Shown in pieces: positions 1 to 8,323 of a stretch of DNA of 64,000 nucleotides. The stretch's first letter is position 1, and each line of letters starts with the position of its first letter. The notes below the pieces were generated by a model, which worked only from the letters and a program-made list of their open reading frames with translations, did not search any database and was not told where the DNA came from. Both the position numbers and the translations under genes were made by a program. The stretch is taken from positions 372,001 to 436,000 of the forward strand of contig NZ_CP102453.1 of the NCBI RefSeq assembly GCF_024661895.1, written 5' to 3'. The DNA is from Fundicoccus culcitae. GTDB taxonomy: Bacteria > Bacillota > Bacilli > Lactobacillales > Aerococcaceae.

Positions 1-2
1 GG

Positions 3-179
3 GACGCCTTTGCAGCCGGCGTTTTGCACGGCCTAATAAATAACGCTGCCCCTGACTATGTCATTAATTTCGCAACGGCGTTTTCTGTGTTGAAGCATTC
101 CATCCATGGCGATGTCGCACCATTCACCATTGCTGAAGCCGAACGAATGATGACACACAACGCCGCCGTTGACCGGTAG
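3..179 (+). CDS. PfkB-family sugar kinase, C-terminal fragment (KdgK-like), cut by window start
   Basis: The open frame enters from the left edge and ends at TAG 177-179, giving 58 residues. It begins with GDAFAAGVLHGL, the second PfkB signature, whose Asp is the catalytic base of ribokinase-fold sugar kinases. The tail matches the usual last helices of such kinases. Similarity to 2-keto-3-deoxygluconate kinases is my reading of the GDAFAAG context; the substrate cannot be fixed from this fragment. Its base composition looks more GC-rich than neighbouring genes. A strong terminator follows 16 bases after the stop. Confidence 0.75.
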   Translation, partial: DAFAAGVLHGLINNAAPDYVINFATAFSVLKHSIHGDVAPFTIAEAERMMTHNAAVDR

Positions 180-195
180 GTGTAGTTGTAAGGGG

Positions 196-231
196 AGTGG
201 GCAGTGAATTTGGATTCACTGCCCACTTTTA
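196..231 (+). terminator. Rho-independent terminator of the sugar kinase
   Basis: A perfect 14-bp stem (196-209 with 214-227, loop TTGG) is followed by a short T run. It closes the transcription unit entering from the left. Confidence 0.85.
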
Positions 232-358
232 TAAGTATTAAATCAATTTTGGTTAAACTAAATGCAGTTCTTCAGTTACGAACGGTGCGTAACGCACTTT
301 TACGCTGAAAGTGAGCTTTGAATAGGAAACGAAGTAAGAAAGTTAGCTCCGAATGGGA
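232..358. other. Non-coding stretch before the palindrome array
   Basis: No gene is visible. It holds a short inverted repeat (GTGCGT, A, ACGCAC at about 283-295) and sequence resembling a decayed array unit just before the first intact one. Confidence 0.5.
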
Positions 359-908
359 AACGAACTATAAAAATGTAGTTCGTTTTACCAACGAACTATA
401 AAAATGTAGTTCGTTTTACCAACGAACTATAAAAATGTAGTTCGTTTTACCGACGAACTATAAAAATGTAGTTCGTTCACTCGACGAACTATAAAAATGT
501 AGTTCGTTTTACCAACGAACTATAAAAATGTAGTTCGTTTTACCAACGAACTATAAAAATGTAGTTCGTTTTACCGACGAACTATATAAATGTAGTTCGT
601 TTACCCGACGAACTATAAAAATGTAGTTCGTTTTACCAACGAACTATATAAATGTAGTTCGTTCACTCGACGAACTATATAAATGTAGTTCGTTTTACCG
701 ACGAACTATAAAAATGTAGTTCGTTTTACCAACGAACTATATAAATGTAGTTCGTTCACTCGACGAACTATAAAAATGTAGTTCGTTCACTCGACGAACT
801 ATAAAAATGTAGTTCGTTTTACCAACGAACTATAAAAATGTAGTTCGTTTTACCAACGAACTATAAAAATGTAGTTCGTTCACCCGACGAACTACAAAAT
901 AGCGTTCG
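359..908. repeat. Tandem array of 31-bp palindromic units (17 intact plus 1 degenerate)
   Basis: Units start at 359, 390, 421 and then every 31 bases to 855, with a decayed copy at 886. Each unit contains the inverted arms CGAACTA and TAGTTCG around an 8-base centre, so each can form a hairpin with an A-rich tetraloop. The arms are identical in all 17 units. Differences fall only in the loop (AAAA, or TAAA in the units at 576, 638, 669 and 731), in the first base of the unit (A or G) and in the 7-base linker (TTTTACC, TTCACTC, TTTACCC, TTCACCC). The array lies between the converging 3' ends of the sugar kinase and the ABC exporter genes. I see no coding potential. The linker is far too short for a CRISPR spacer. 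Function is unknown. Confidence 0.95.
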
Positions 909-1041
909 AAAAGACACCAAACTAAAGATGATGTTCGCAATGAGAAATTCTCAGAGTAACAAAGTCAGCTTTGGTTTTAGTTAGAAGTATAAACCATCTA
1001 TAAAACCAGTAATTTACGACCCAATTCCTAATATAGCCAGC

Positions 1042-1164
1042 AGCGCGAGACAACTTACCCCAATCCTGTCGCACGTCCAACAAGCGCGAGACAACTTACT
1101 TCAACCCTGTCGCGCGCTCAACAAGCGCGAGACAACTTACCTCAATCCTGTCGCGCGCCTCCCA
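1042..1164. repeat. Three tandem 41-bp repeats with GC-rich inverted ends
   Basis: Copies begin at 1042, 1083 and 1124. Each starts with AGCGCGAGACAACTTAC and ends near CTGTCGCGCGC, so GCGCGA and TCGCGC can pair across a loop of roughly 20 bases. The first copy is less perfect at its end (GTCGCACG). The last copy ends a few bases before the stop codon of the minus-strand ABC gene, so its hairpin could also shape the 3' end of that transcript. The 909-1041 segment between the two arrays shows no gene. Confidence 0.85.
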
Positions 1165-1171
1165 AAATCAC

Positions 1172-2935
1172 CTAACTTTTATCAAACTGTGAATGGTACA
1201 AGGTATTATATAAGCCATCCGCAGCTAATAATTCCTCGTGGGTTCCTTGTTCAACAATTTCGCCATGGTTAACAACTAAAATGTTGTCAGCATGTTGAAT
1301 GGTTGATAAGCGATGGGCGATGACAAAGGATGTTTTGCCCTTCATCAAACGATTCATAGCTTCTTGAATTTTTAATTCTGTAGTCGTATCAACGTTCGAG
1401 GTGGCTTCATCTAAAATCAGTAGCTGTGCATCTAATAACATAGCACGAGCGATGGTTAACAGCTGTTTTTGCCCTTGTGAAATGGATTGTCCATCTTCAT
1501 CAATCATAGTTTGGTACCCTTGAGGTAATGACATAATGTAAGAATGAATCATAGCTGCTTTGGCAGCTGCCTCAACATCTGCTTGGCTGGCATCTTCGCT
1601 ACCGTAAGTTAAATTGTCGTAGATTGTCCCTTTAAATAACCAAGTATCTTGAAGCACCATCGCATAAGCCAAGCGCAAGCTACTCCGAGTCGCCGTTTTA
1701 ATATCAATACCATCTAAACGGATAATTCCCGATTGCGGATCATAAAAACGCATCAGCAGGTTAATCAAAGTTGTTTTACCTGCGCCAGTGGGACCAACAA
1801 TGGCAATGGTGTCACCAGCTTTCACCGATAGACTCAAGTGTTTGATGATGGGTTTTTCATCCGTATAAGCAAAGGTAACATTTTCAAAATCAACATCACC
1901 TTTTACATCCTTGAAAACATAAGCACCATCGATATCGGCAACTTCTTCAGCTTCATCCAACAATTGAAAAACACGTTCAGCTGCAGCAAAAGCCGACTGC
2001 AACTCGCCAAAGATATTTGAAATCTCATTAATCGGTCCTGAAAAGCGGCGGGAATATAGGACGAAAGAGGATAAATTCCCTAACGTTATATTACCCCATA
2101 AATACAAAAATGCCCCATAAACACTAATTAAAGACAAAGACAAATTATTAATAAATGTCACTGATGGACCTACCATACTGCCATAGTACTCCGATTGATA
2201 ATAAGCATCGACAGCTTGCTTATTTAACGCATCAAAACTTTCAATCATGGTAACTTCTTGATGATATACTTTAATCGTTTGTTGGCCAGAAATATTTTCT
2301 TCTACAAAACCATTTAATTCACCTAATTTTGCTGAACGTTGACGAAATAACGGTTGAAATTTGTCTGTCATATATTTCGTTAACAGAATCGACATCGGGA
2401 TGGTCACGACAAACACCAACATCAGATTGGGTGAGATAAGAATCATCATTATAACGGAGCCAACAATCGTTATTATACTAGATAAAACTTGAATAAAATC
2501 ACTGGATAAGGAGGTATTTATTGTATCAATATCGTAGGTGATTCGACTTAATATGTCGCCAACAGCATGGGTGTCGAAATAGCCAACAGGCAAACGCGTC
2601 AGTTTAGTGAATAAATCAGACCGCATATTTCTTACTGTTTTTTGGGTTAAACGTGTCATTAAAACAGACATAATATATTCCAATATAGATGACATAAGAT
2701 AGAAAACTAACATGTAAAAACATAATAGGAAAACACGCTCAAATTGGACTTGCCCAACCCCCAATTGAATCGCATCAATCGCGTAACCTGAAAGTAGGGG
2801 ACCGACTAGAAGAAACAGATTACTAGCGATATTTAGTAAAATGGCCGTTAAAAGCATCCATTTATAATGAAAGAGGTAAGACCATAAGCGCTTGAGTAAA
2901 TGTAGGCGATTTAATTTTTTGGGGCTATTCCGCAT
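1172..2935 (-). CDS. ABC exporter half-transporter with canonical ATPase residues (heterodimer subunit 2)
   Basis: This 587-residue protein has an N-terminal six-helix exporter domain (about residues 20-310) and a C-terminal ATPase domain with GPTGAGKTT, Walker B ending LLILDE (Glu 510) and switch His 541. Its signature motif is degenerate, SQGQ instead of SGGQ (about 486-489). The start at 2935 is chosen because GGGAGGTGG lies just upstream and everything before it duplicates the preceding gene in another frame. It overlaps the upstream subunit gene by 11 bases, so the two are translationally coupled. The family (LmrCD, BmrCD, EfrAB type) exports drugs or lipophilic compounds; the actual substrate is unknown. 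Confidence 0.92.
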   Translation of the reverse strand: MRNSPKKLNRLHLLKRLWSYLFHYKWMLLTAILLNIASNLFLLVGPLLSGYAIDAIQLGVGQVQFERVFLLCFYMLVFYLMSSILEYIMSVLMTRLTQKTVRNMRSDLFTKLTRLPVGYFDTHAVGDILSRITYDIDTINTSLSSDFIQVLSSIITIVGSVIMMILISPNLMLVFVVTIPMSILLTKYMTDKFQPLFRQRSAKLGELNGFVEENISGQQTIKVYHQEVTMIESFDALNKQAVDAYYQSEYYGSMVGPSVTFINNLSLSLISVYGAFLYLWGNITLGNLSSFVLYSRRFSGPINEISNIFGELQSAFAAAERVFQLLDEAEEVADIDGAYVFKDVKGDVDFENVTFAYTDEKPIIKHLSLSVKAGDTIAIVGPTGAGKTTLINLLMRFYDPQSGIIRLDGIDIKTATRSSLRLAYAMVLQDTWLFKGTIYDNLTYGSEDASQADVEAAAKAAMIHSYIMSLPQGYQTMIDEDGQSISQGQKQLLTIARAMLLDAQLLILDEATSNVDTTTELKIQEAMNRLMKGKTSFVIAHRLSTIQHADNILVVNHGEIVEQGTHEELLAADGLYNTLYHSQFDKS

Positions 2936-4643
2936 GAATACCACCTCCCATTTGCGATTGATTGATGTGCCGATAATGTTCATTGGATGCAAGTAAAGTT
3001 TGATGATTACCAAACCCTTGAATCCGGCCGTTTTCAAGCACCATAATATGGTCTGCATGTTGTATGGAACTAATCCTTTGGGCAATAATTATTTTAGTCG
3101 TTAACTTGAAATTTTGATGAATCGCTTGCCGTAACTTAGCATCCGTTTGATAGTCTAAGGCGCTGGAGGAATCATCTAAAATTAAAATATCAGGACTCCC
3201 CGCTAAAGCCCGCGAGACAATCAGGCGTTGTTTTTGTCCGCCGCTTAAATTCGACCCTTTTGCATGAACGGCGTGTTGCAAACCATCATCTAAGGAATCT
3301 ATAAACTCATCGGCTTGAGCAAAACCCGTTGATTGATGAATGCGATTGAGGTTCAGCCCCCGGCCAAAATCAATATTTCCCTGGATTGAATCCGTCTTTA
3401 GGAAATCTTTTTGGAAAGCCACTCCAAACATGGCATACAGTTCATCTTTGGGGATACTTTTAATATTTTGTCCCTTTATCCGAATCGTACCTTGTTCAAC
3501 ATCATATAGCCGCATTAAAAGTTTGATAATCGTTGTTTTACCTGAACCCGTTGGACCTATAATGCCTAAAGTTTCACCTTCTTTCACCGAAAAGTGAATA
3601 TCATTTAAGGTATTTTTCTGATGATAATATGCAAAAGAGACATGCTCAAATTCAATATGCTGTTCTGTTTCGATCATATCCAATTTCATCAATTGAAGGT
3701 CTTCCTCTTCGTTTAAAATGATTTCAATTCGGTCAGCGGAGGCAATTCCACGCGACATAATAACAAAAATACGCGTGATACTTAACATGGCATTGAGAAT
3801 AATGGTGAAATACGACATAAAAGCAATAATAACCCCCGGTTGGGTCATGCCAGCATTGACGCGATAGGCGCTTACGAGAATCACTAGCGTCAAACTAATA
3901 TTTAAAATCAGGTTCATTAAAGGCGAATTGATGGCCATCGTTAAATTGGCTTTGGTTTCAGCCACGACCACTTTTTCATTGGTTGCTTCAAAGCGTCTAT
4001 TTTCATATTGCTCTTTGGATAAAGCTTTAATAACACGGGCTCCTGTGATATTTTCTCTAACAATCTGGATTAAATGATCCACTTCGGTTTGCAGTTGACT
4101 AAATTGGGGGATACCAATTTTAGAAATAAAATAGACGGTTATAACGATAAAAGGCATTGCCGCTAATAAAACCAGCGTTAAAACAGGGTCCAGCTTTAAT
4201 GTCACTAAAATACCCCCTAGCAAAAGAATTGGCGCTCGAATGCCAATCCGTTGCATCCGGCCAATCGTCGTATTCACATTATAGGTATCCGTTGTTAACC
4301 GCGAAACCAGAGTGGAAACACCATACTTATCAATTTGATTAGCTGACAAATAAGCAATTTTTTCAAATAAATCATGGCGTAACGTCTCAGTGCTATCTCT
4401 GGCAACAGCTGAAGCCATCCGGTTAGCCACAATATTGAAGACAACCGCCGTAACCGAAGCCAGCAGCATTGCTAGTCCCCAATATAAAATTAAATGGGTG
4501 TCTTTCAAAGGAATCACGTTATCAATAATATGTGCCAAAATCCAAGGTAGCAACAAATCCATAATTGTTCCAATAAATTTAATCATTAAACCAAAAGACA
4601 TTTTAGATACATAAGGCCGAATATAATGCAAAATTAATTTCAT
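2925..4643 (-). CDS. ABC exporter half-transporter with degenerate ATPase site (heterodimer subunit 1)
   Basis: A 572-residue exporter subunit: six membrane helices, then an ATPase domain with GPTGSGKTT and a canonical LSGGQ signature (from about 466). The catalytic Glu after Walker B is replaced by Asp (LILDD, residue 491) and the switch His by Gln (Q522). Paired with the partner's SQGQ signature, this makes one composite ATP site degenerate and the other consensus, as is known for heterodimeric exporters such as TM287/288 and BmrCD. Its ATG overlaps the stop of the MarR gene by four bases (ATGA), so it belongs to the same operon. Substrate unknown. Confidence 0.92.
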   Translation of the reverse strand: MKLILHYIRPYVSKMSFGLMIKFIGTIMDLLLPWILAHIIDNVIPLKDTHLILYWGLAMLLASVTAVVFNIVANRMASAVARDSTETLRHDLFEKIAYLSANQIDKYGVSTLVSRLTTDTYNVNTTIGRMQRIGIRAPILLLGGILVTLKLDPVLTLVLLAAMPFIVITVYFISKIGIPQFSQLQTEVDHLIQIVRENITGARVIKALSKEQYENRRFEATNEKVVVAETKANLTMAINSPLMNLILNISLTLVILVSAYRVNAGMTQPGVIIAFMSYFTIILNAMLSITRIFVIMSRGIASADRIEIILNEEEDLQLMKLDMIETEQHIEFEHVSFAYYHQKNTLNDIHFSVKEGETLGIIGPTGSGKTTIIKLLMRLYDVEQGTIRIKGQNIKSIPKDELYAMFGVAFQKDFLKTDSIQGNIDFGRGLNLNRIHQSTGFAQADEFIDSLDDGLQHAVHAKGSNLSGGQKQRLIVSRALAGSPDILILDDSSSALDYQTDAKLRQAIHQNFKLTTKIIIAQRISSIQHADHIMVLENGRIQGFGNHQTLLASNEHYRHINQSQMGGGIHAE

Positions 4644-5080
4644 TCACCAACCTCCAATTGCTCAACTCCTGCCGTCGCATTGTTGAATACCTTTTCCATC
4701 ATTTTAATTAAATATCTCTGCTCCTCTTCGCTTAAACCACTCATAACTAGGTCATTCCATTCTTTTAAGGTTGTCGTTATGAAGGGTAAAACGTCAAAGG
4801 CTTTAGCGGTAGGGTAAACCAACCGCTCTCTAGCATCAACGGTACTGACTTCACGATAAATATAGCCTACTTTTTCCAGGTAATTTAACTGGCGGGCGAC
4901 GTTGCTCTTATTAACAATAATTTTCTGTGCCAATGATTCTTGCGAGATGCCTGGGTAACGACAAATATTATTAATGTATGAATGATGCATCCCCTTTAAA
5001 CGCAAGGATTTAAATTTAGCTTCACGATATAAATGGGATAAACGTGCTGTACGATTTACCATTCGCATAAATGATTGCAT
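4640..5080 (-). CDS. MarR-family repressor of the ABC exporter operon
   Basis: A 146-residue winged-helix protein of normal MarR length. The helix-turn-helix spans about residues 42-68 (ISQESLAQKIIVNKSNVARQLNYLEK) and is followed by the wing with the family's DARERLVYPT segment. It is first in a three-gene operon with the two exporter subunits and has a GGAGG Shine-Dalgarno. A near-perfect palindrome sits between its promoter and start codon, so autorepression with ligand-induced derepression of the exporter is likely. That mechanism is inference from the family and layout. Confidence 0.9.
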   Translation of the reverse strand: MQSFMRMVNRTARLSHLYREAKFKSLRLKGMHHSYINNICRYPGISQESLAQKIIVNKSNVARQLNYLEKVGYIYREVSTVDARERLVYPTAKAFDVLPFITTTLKEWNDLVMSGLSEEEQRYLIKMMEKVFNNATAGVEQLEVGE

Positions 5081-5097
5081 GCAAACCCTCCTTCATT

Positions 5098-5115
5098 TAG
5101 TTGCGGTCGCAACTA
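5098..5115. promoter_or_regulatory. Probable MarR operator palindrome
   Basis: TAGTTGCGGTCGCAACTA is an 8-bp inverted repeat with a 2-base centre. It lies 10 bases downstream of the -10 box of the exporter promoter and 18 bases before the marR start codon, where bound repressor would block initiation. Its form (TAGTTGC facing GCAACTA) is typical of MarR sites. Confidence 0.8.
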
Positions 5116-5124
5116 TCAATTTAA

Positions 5125-5153
5125 AGTTTAACAATTTCAAGCTATATAGTCAA
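5125..5153 (-). promoter_or_regulatory. Promoter of the marR-exporter operon
   Basis: On the minus strand TTGACT (5153-5148) is separated by exactly 17 bases from TAAACT (5130-5125). The palindromic operator lies immediately downstream over the expected transcription start. Confidence 0.75.
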
Positions 5154-5209
5154 AAGATTGTTTGTGGACTCTCAGTCAACTAATAAAAGATTATGAAAGG
5201 TTTCAGTCA

Positions 5210-5239
5210 TTGAGATAAATTGAATTGATATTGTATAAT
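5210..5239 (+). promoter_or_regulatory. Promoter of the AraC/oxidoreductase operon
   Basis: TTGAGA (5210-5215) and TATAAT (5234-5239) are 18 bases apart. A Shine-Dalgarno AAAGGAG follows at 5254-5260. Confidence 0.65.
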
Positions 5240-5270
5240 CAAACTGTAAGAAGAAAGGAGTGGCACCGCA

Positions 5271-6122
5271 ATATTAAATTTACAAGTATCATATCGTCAA
5301 ACAGCTAATGTCTCACTATTAGATTTCCATACACATCATGAATATGAGATATATATGTTTCATCGTGGTCAATGCCGTTTTCTCGTTGGCACCCAAATTT
5401 ATTATTTGCATCCTGGTGATATCCTTTTGATTGATGGGATGACAGTGCACCGCGCTTACGTCGTCGGCGATGAGAATCAATATTTACGGAGCGTGATTCA
5501 TTTTGATCAAAATTGGATTAAACCGTTACTCAAAGCGTTAAACATCGATGACTTACTCAGATTTTTTTCTGAAAACCGCAATGGTTTGATTCGAACTTTT
5601 TCACAGGAAGATCAAGCGATGATTGAATCGCATGTTCTTAAATTAGAACAATTGAATCAACTGGACAACTCATATAAAAACGAAGCTAAACGTCAATTGG
5701 CTTTTATTCAATTACTATTAACTATAAATGATTCAACTATTCAAATATTAGCCAAGAACCAGACCCAACAAGACCATAAAATACAATTAGTCGAAGAAGC
5801 CACGGCTTTTATTTTCAAGCATTTTAAAAGTAATTTTAGCATTGAGGATATTACCAAGGCATTAAATGTAAGCAAATCACATCTATCACAAACGTTTAAG
5901 GAAGTAACCGGGTATACGATTATGCATTATACCATGGGCTTTCGCTTATCTCAGGCTAGAAACGTTTTAATGGTTAATCATACCAAATCGATTAAAGACA
6001 TAGCTTATGAGAACGGCTTCGAGAGTGACGCACATTTTAGCCGCTTTTTTAAAAAATTTGTTGGCGTAACGCCAAGTCAATTTAGAAAAAAGCATAAAAA
6101 CATAATAAAAGGGGATTTTTAA
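5271..6122 (+). CDS. AraC-family regulator with N-terminal cupin domain; no normal start codon at its expected N-terminus
   Basis: The C-terminal ~100 residues carry two helix-turn-helix motifs (SIEDITKALNVSKSHLSQTFKE and the later SIKDIAYENGFESDAHFSRFF), the AraC DNA-binding domain. The sensor half is a cupin: FHTHHEYEIYMFHRG, then LHPGDILLI. The first ATG of the frame (5355) lies inside this conserved block and has no Shine-Dalgarno, whereas AAAGGAG at 5254-5260 points to codon ATA at 5271, the only reading that keeps the cupin complete. No ATG, GTG or TTG exists in frame between the upstream stop (5247) and 5355. So either ATA is used, or the start codon has mutated and the protein is poorly made. 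It probably controls the four following genes, whose first start codon directly abuts its stop. Confidence 0.75.
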   Translation: MLNLQVSYRQTANVSLLDFHTHHEYEIYMFHRGQCRFLVGTQIYYLHPGDILLIDGMTVHRAYVVGDENQYLRSVIHFDQNWIKPLLKALNIDDLLRFFSENRNGLIRTFSQEDQAMIESHVLKLEQLNQLDNSYKNEAKRQLAFIQLLLTINDSTIQILAKNQTQQDHKIQLVEEATAFIFKHFKSNFSIEDITKALNVSKSHLSQTFKEVTGYTIMHYTMGFRLSQARNVLMVNHTKSIKDIAYENGFESDAHFSRFFKKFVGVTPSQFRKKHKNIIKGDF

Positions 6123-7292
6123 TTGAGTAAGAAATTAAAATTTGGCATTATTGGTTGTGGAAACCAGGGATCTGCTTATGCAAGTTTTATTGAAGATGGG
6201 TTAGTTCCCAGTATGGAATTAGTGGCGATTTGTGATATTGATTCAAAGCAAACAGATAAACTATCACAGAAATATCCCGCTAAAGAAGTTTTTTCTGACT
6301 ATAAAGCATTGATTGATAGTGGTCTGGTTGAAGCAATCGTAACGACCGTTCCGCACTATTTGCATCCTGAAATTGCTATGTATGCTATCAGTAAAGGAGT
6401 ACATGTTTTAAATGAAAAACCGGCTGGTGTATATACCAAACAGGTTAAAGAATTAAACGCATTTGCAGCTAAGCACCCCGATGTGACTTATGCCATCATG
6501 TTTAATCAAAGAAACAACCCCTTGTATCAACGCATTAAACAAATTGTTGATAATGGGGAAATTGGCGCTATTCGTCGGACGAATTGGATTATTACTACTT
6601 GGTATCGCCCTGATGCTTACTATGGTCAAAGTGAATGGCGCGCCACTTGGGGAGCCGAAGGGGGCGGTGTGCTTGTTAACCAAGCGCCTCACCAATTGGA
6701 TCTCATTCAATGGATTGCTGGGGTACCCAAAGCCGTTTACGCTAAAGCCGCCTATGGTTATAAACGTGATATCGCTGTGGAAGATGAAGTGACAGCTGTT
6801 TTAGATTATGGCAATGGTGCAACGGGGGTATTTATTACGGCAACGCATGATATTTTGGGGACGGATCGGTTAGAAATATTCGGTGACAAGGGTAAAATTA
6901 TTGTGGAGGATAGCAAAAAGGTCACGGTAAAAAGACTGTATAAATCGGAACAAGAAATTAATGCAGGCATTAAAGCCAGTGGTACACGTTTTGAGTTTCC
7001 AGATGGTAAGCAGCCTAATGAAATTGCTGAAGAAGAAGTTTTCACGACCGATTCTGTTTGGGGTGCCCAACATTCAGGTGTTTTAGAAAACTTTGCGCGA
7101 CATATTCTACATGGGGAACCTTTGCTTGCACCGGGTGCTGATGGTATTCATGGGGTTCGCTTAGCCAATGCCATTCACTTATCGTCTTGGTTAGGTAAGG
7201 AAGTTTCGCTTGAAGATTTCGATGATGACTTATACTTATCCATGTTAAATGAAAAAATTGAAGAAGAAGGCAAATATGCACCTAAGCCATAG
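6123..7292 (+). CDS. Gfo/Idh/MocA-family NAD(P)-dependent sugar oxidoreductase
   Basis: This 389-residue protein has an N-terminal Rossmann fold (FGIIGCGNQGSAYA) and the EKP motif (VLNEKPAG) that supplies the family's active-site Lys. The GGGVLVNQAPHQLDL segment carries the usual catalytic His. It starts with TTG directly after the AraC stop, behind AAAAGGGG. Family members oxidise sugars, sugar acids or inositols at a secondary alcohol; the substrate here is unknown. It is the first of three paralogous oxidoreductases in one operon with a TIM-barrel isomerase. Confidence 0.88.
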   Translation: MSKKLKFGIIGCGNQGSAYASFIEDGLVPSMELVAICDIDSKQTDKLSQKYPAKEVFSDYKALIDSGLVEAIVTTVPHYLHPEIAMYAISKGVHVLNEKPAGVYTKQVKELNAFAAKHPDVTYAIMFNQRNNPLYQRIKQIVDNGEIGAIRRTNWIITTWYRPDAYYGQSEWRATWGAEGGGVLVNQAPHQLDLIQWIAGVPKAVYAKAAYGYKRDIAVEDEVTAVLDYGNGATGVFITATHDILGTDRLEIFGDKGKIIVEDSKKVTVKRLYKSEQEINAGIKASGTRFEFPDGKQPNEIAEEEVFTTDSVWGAQHSGVLENFARHILHGEPLLAPGADGIHGVRLANAIHLSSWLGKEVSLEDFDDDLYLSMLNEKIEEEGKYAPKP

Positions 7293-7309
7293 GTAGGGAG
7301 GACGAAAAC

Positions 7310-8323
7310 ATGCTTAAAGTAGCGATTATTGGTTTAGGCGATGTTTCTGCCATCCATTACTTAGGCATCCAATATAGTCAAACAGGTCAATTAGTGGCCG
7401 TGTGTGATAAAAATGACGCCTTAAAAAATAAATACCCCAATATTCCTTTTTATACGGATATTGAGACCATGCTACAAACCGAATCACTCGATGTCGTTCA
7501 TGTATGTCTACCACATTATTTACATTATACAGTCACAAAATTATGTTTAAGTTATGGGGTACATGTCTTGCAAGAAAAGCCACTTGCCTTGTCTTACAAA
7601 GAAGGCTTGGCTTTAAAAGATATTGTGGACAATCGTTCACCTAAAGTAGCGATTTGTTTTCAGAATCGCAACAATCCAACCTTTATACAACTGATGGAAG
7701 AATTAGCGAAGCGTGAAACAGGTGATATTTTAGCGGTTAAGGCTTTAGTAGCTTGGCACCGAGGAAGCGACTATTATCAGACGAAACCCTGGCGTGCCCA
7801 ATGGGAAACGGCTGGTGGTGGGACGATTATTAATCAAGCTGTTCACACCTTAGACTTAATGCAACTCATAGGGGGTTCATTACAATCATGTCTCGCCTCC
7901 TTGTCAAATATTGGCGAAGCTCAAATTGAAGTCGAAGATACGGCTGTTGCAACTTTTGGTTTTAACAATGAATGCCAAGGCTTTTATATGTCAACTAATG
8001 CTTATGCTTTTAATTCGAGTGTTCAAATTGAAGTAGTAACCGAAGCAGCGATATTTATTTTAATAAATAACGCCTTGATAAAGCACGTTGAAGGGGAAGC
8101 GCCAATTATATTGGCGAGGGATGTTCCGATGGAGGGAAGTAAATCTTATTATGGCGCGAGCCATGGGACTTTGATTCGAGCTTTTTATGAGGCGATTATT
8201 CATGATACGGATGATTATATTCATGTCGAAGATGCTCTACCGTCCATGCTGATGATTGATGCAATGAAACAATCATCGCTTGAAAATAGACAAATTAAAA
8301 TGGAGGAAATTATTCATGGTTAA
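7310..8323 (+). CDS. Gfo/Idh/MocA-family oxidoreductase (second paralogue)
   Basis: 337 residues with the Rossmann motif VAIIGLGDVSAIHY, EKP motif (VLQEKPLAL) and GGGTIINQAVHTLDL containing the expected His. An AGGGAGGA Shine-Dalgarno precedes ATG 7310. It is shorter than the first paralogue and shares the DYY..KPWRAQWE/SEWRATWG region with it, so the two may act on related substrates or on opposite sides of a keto intermediate. That division of labour is inference. Its stop overlaps the next start by 8 bases. Confidence 0.87.
   Translation: MLKVAIIGLGDVSAIHYLGIQYSQTGQLVAVCDKNDALKNKYPNIPFYTDIETMLQTESLDVVHVCLPHYLHYTVTKLCLSYGVHVLQEKPLALSYKEGLALKDIVDNRSPKVAICFQNRNNPTFIQLMEELAKRETGDILAVKALVAWHRGSDYYQTKPWRAQWETAGGGTIINQAVHTLDLMQLIGGSLQSCLASLSNIGEAQIEVEDTAVATFGFNNECQGFYMSTNAYAFNSSVQIEVVTEAAIFILINNALIKHVEGEAPIILARDVPMEGSKSYYGASHGTLIRAFYEAIIHDTDDYIHVEDALPSMLMIDAMKQSSLENRQIKMEEIIHG

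Noticed and set aside
359-908. CRISPR array
   Set aside because: Linkers are only a few bases long and nearly constant, the period is 31 bases including both arms, and no cas genes are present.
5254-5268. GGAGTGGCACCGCA resembles the T-box core AGGGTGGNACCGCG
   Set aside because: The likely promoter at 5210-5239 leaves only about 15 bases before it, no specifier stem or terminator is possible, and the first half works as the Shine-Dalgarno of the AraC gene.
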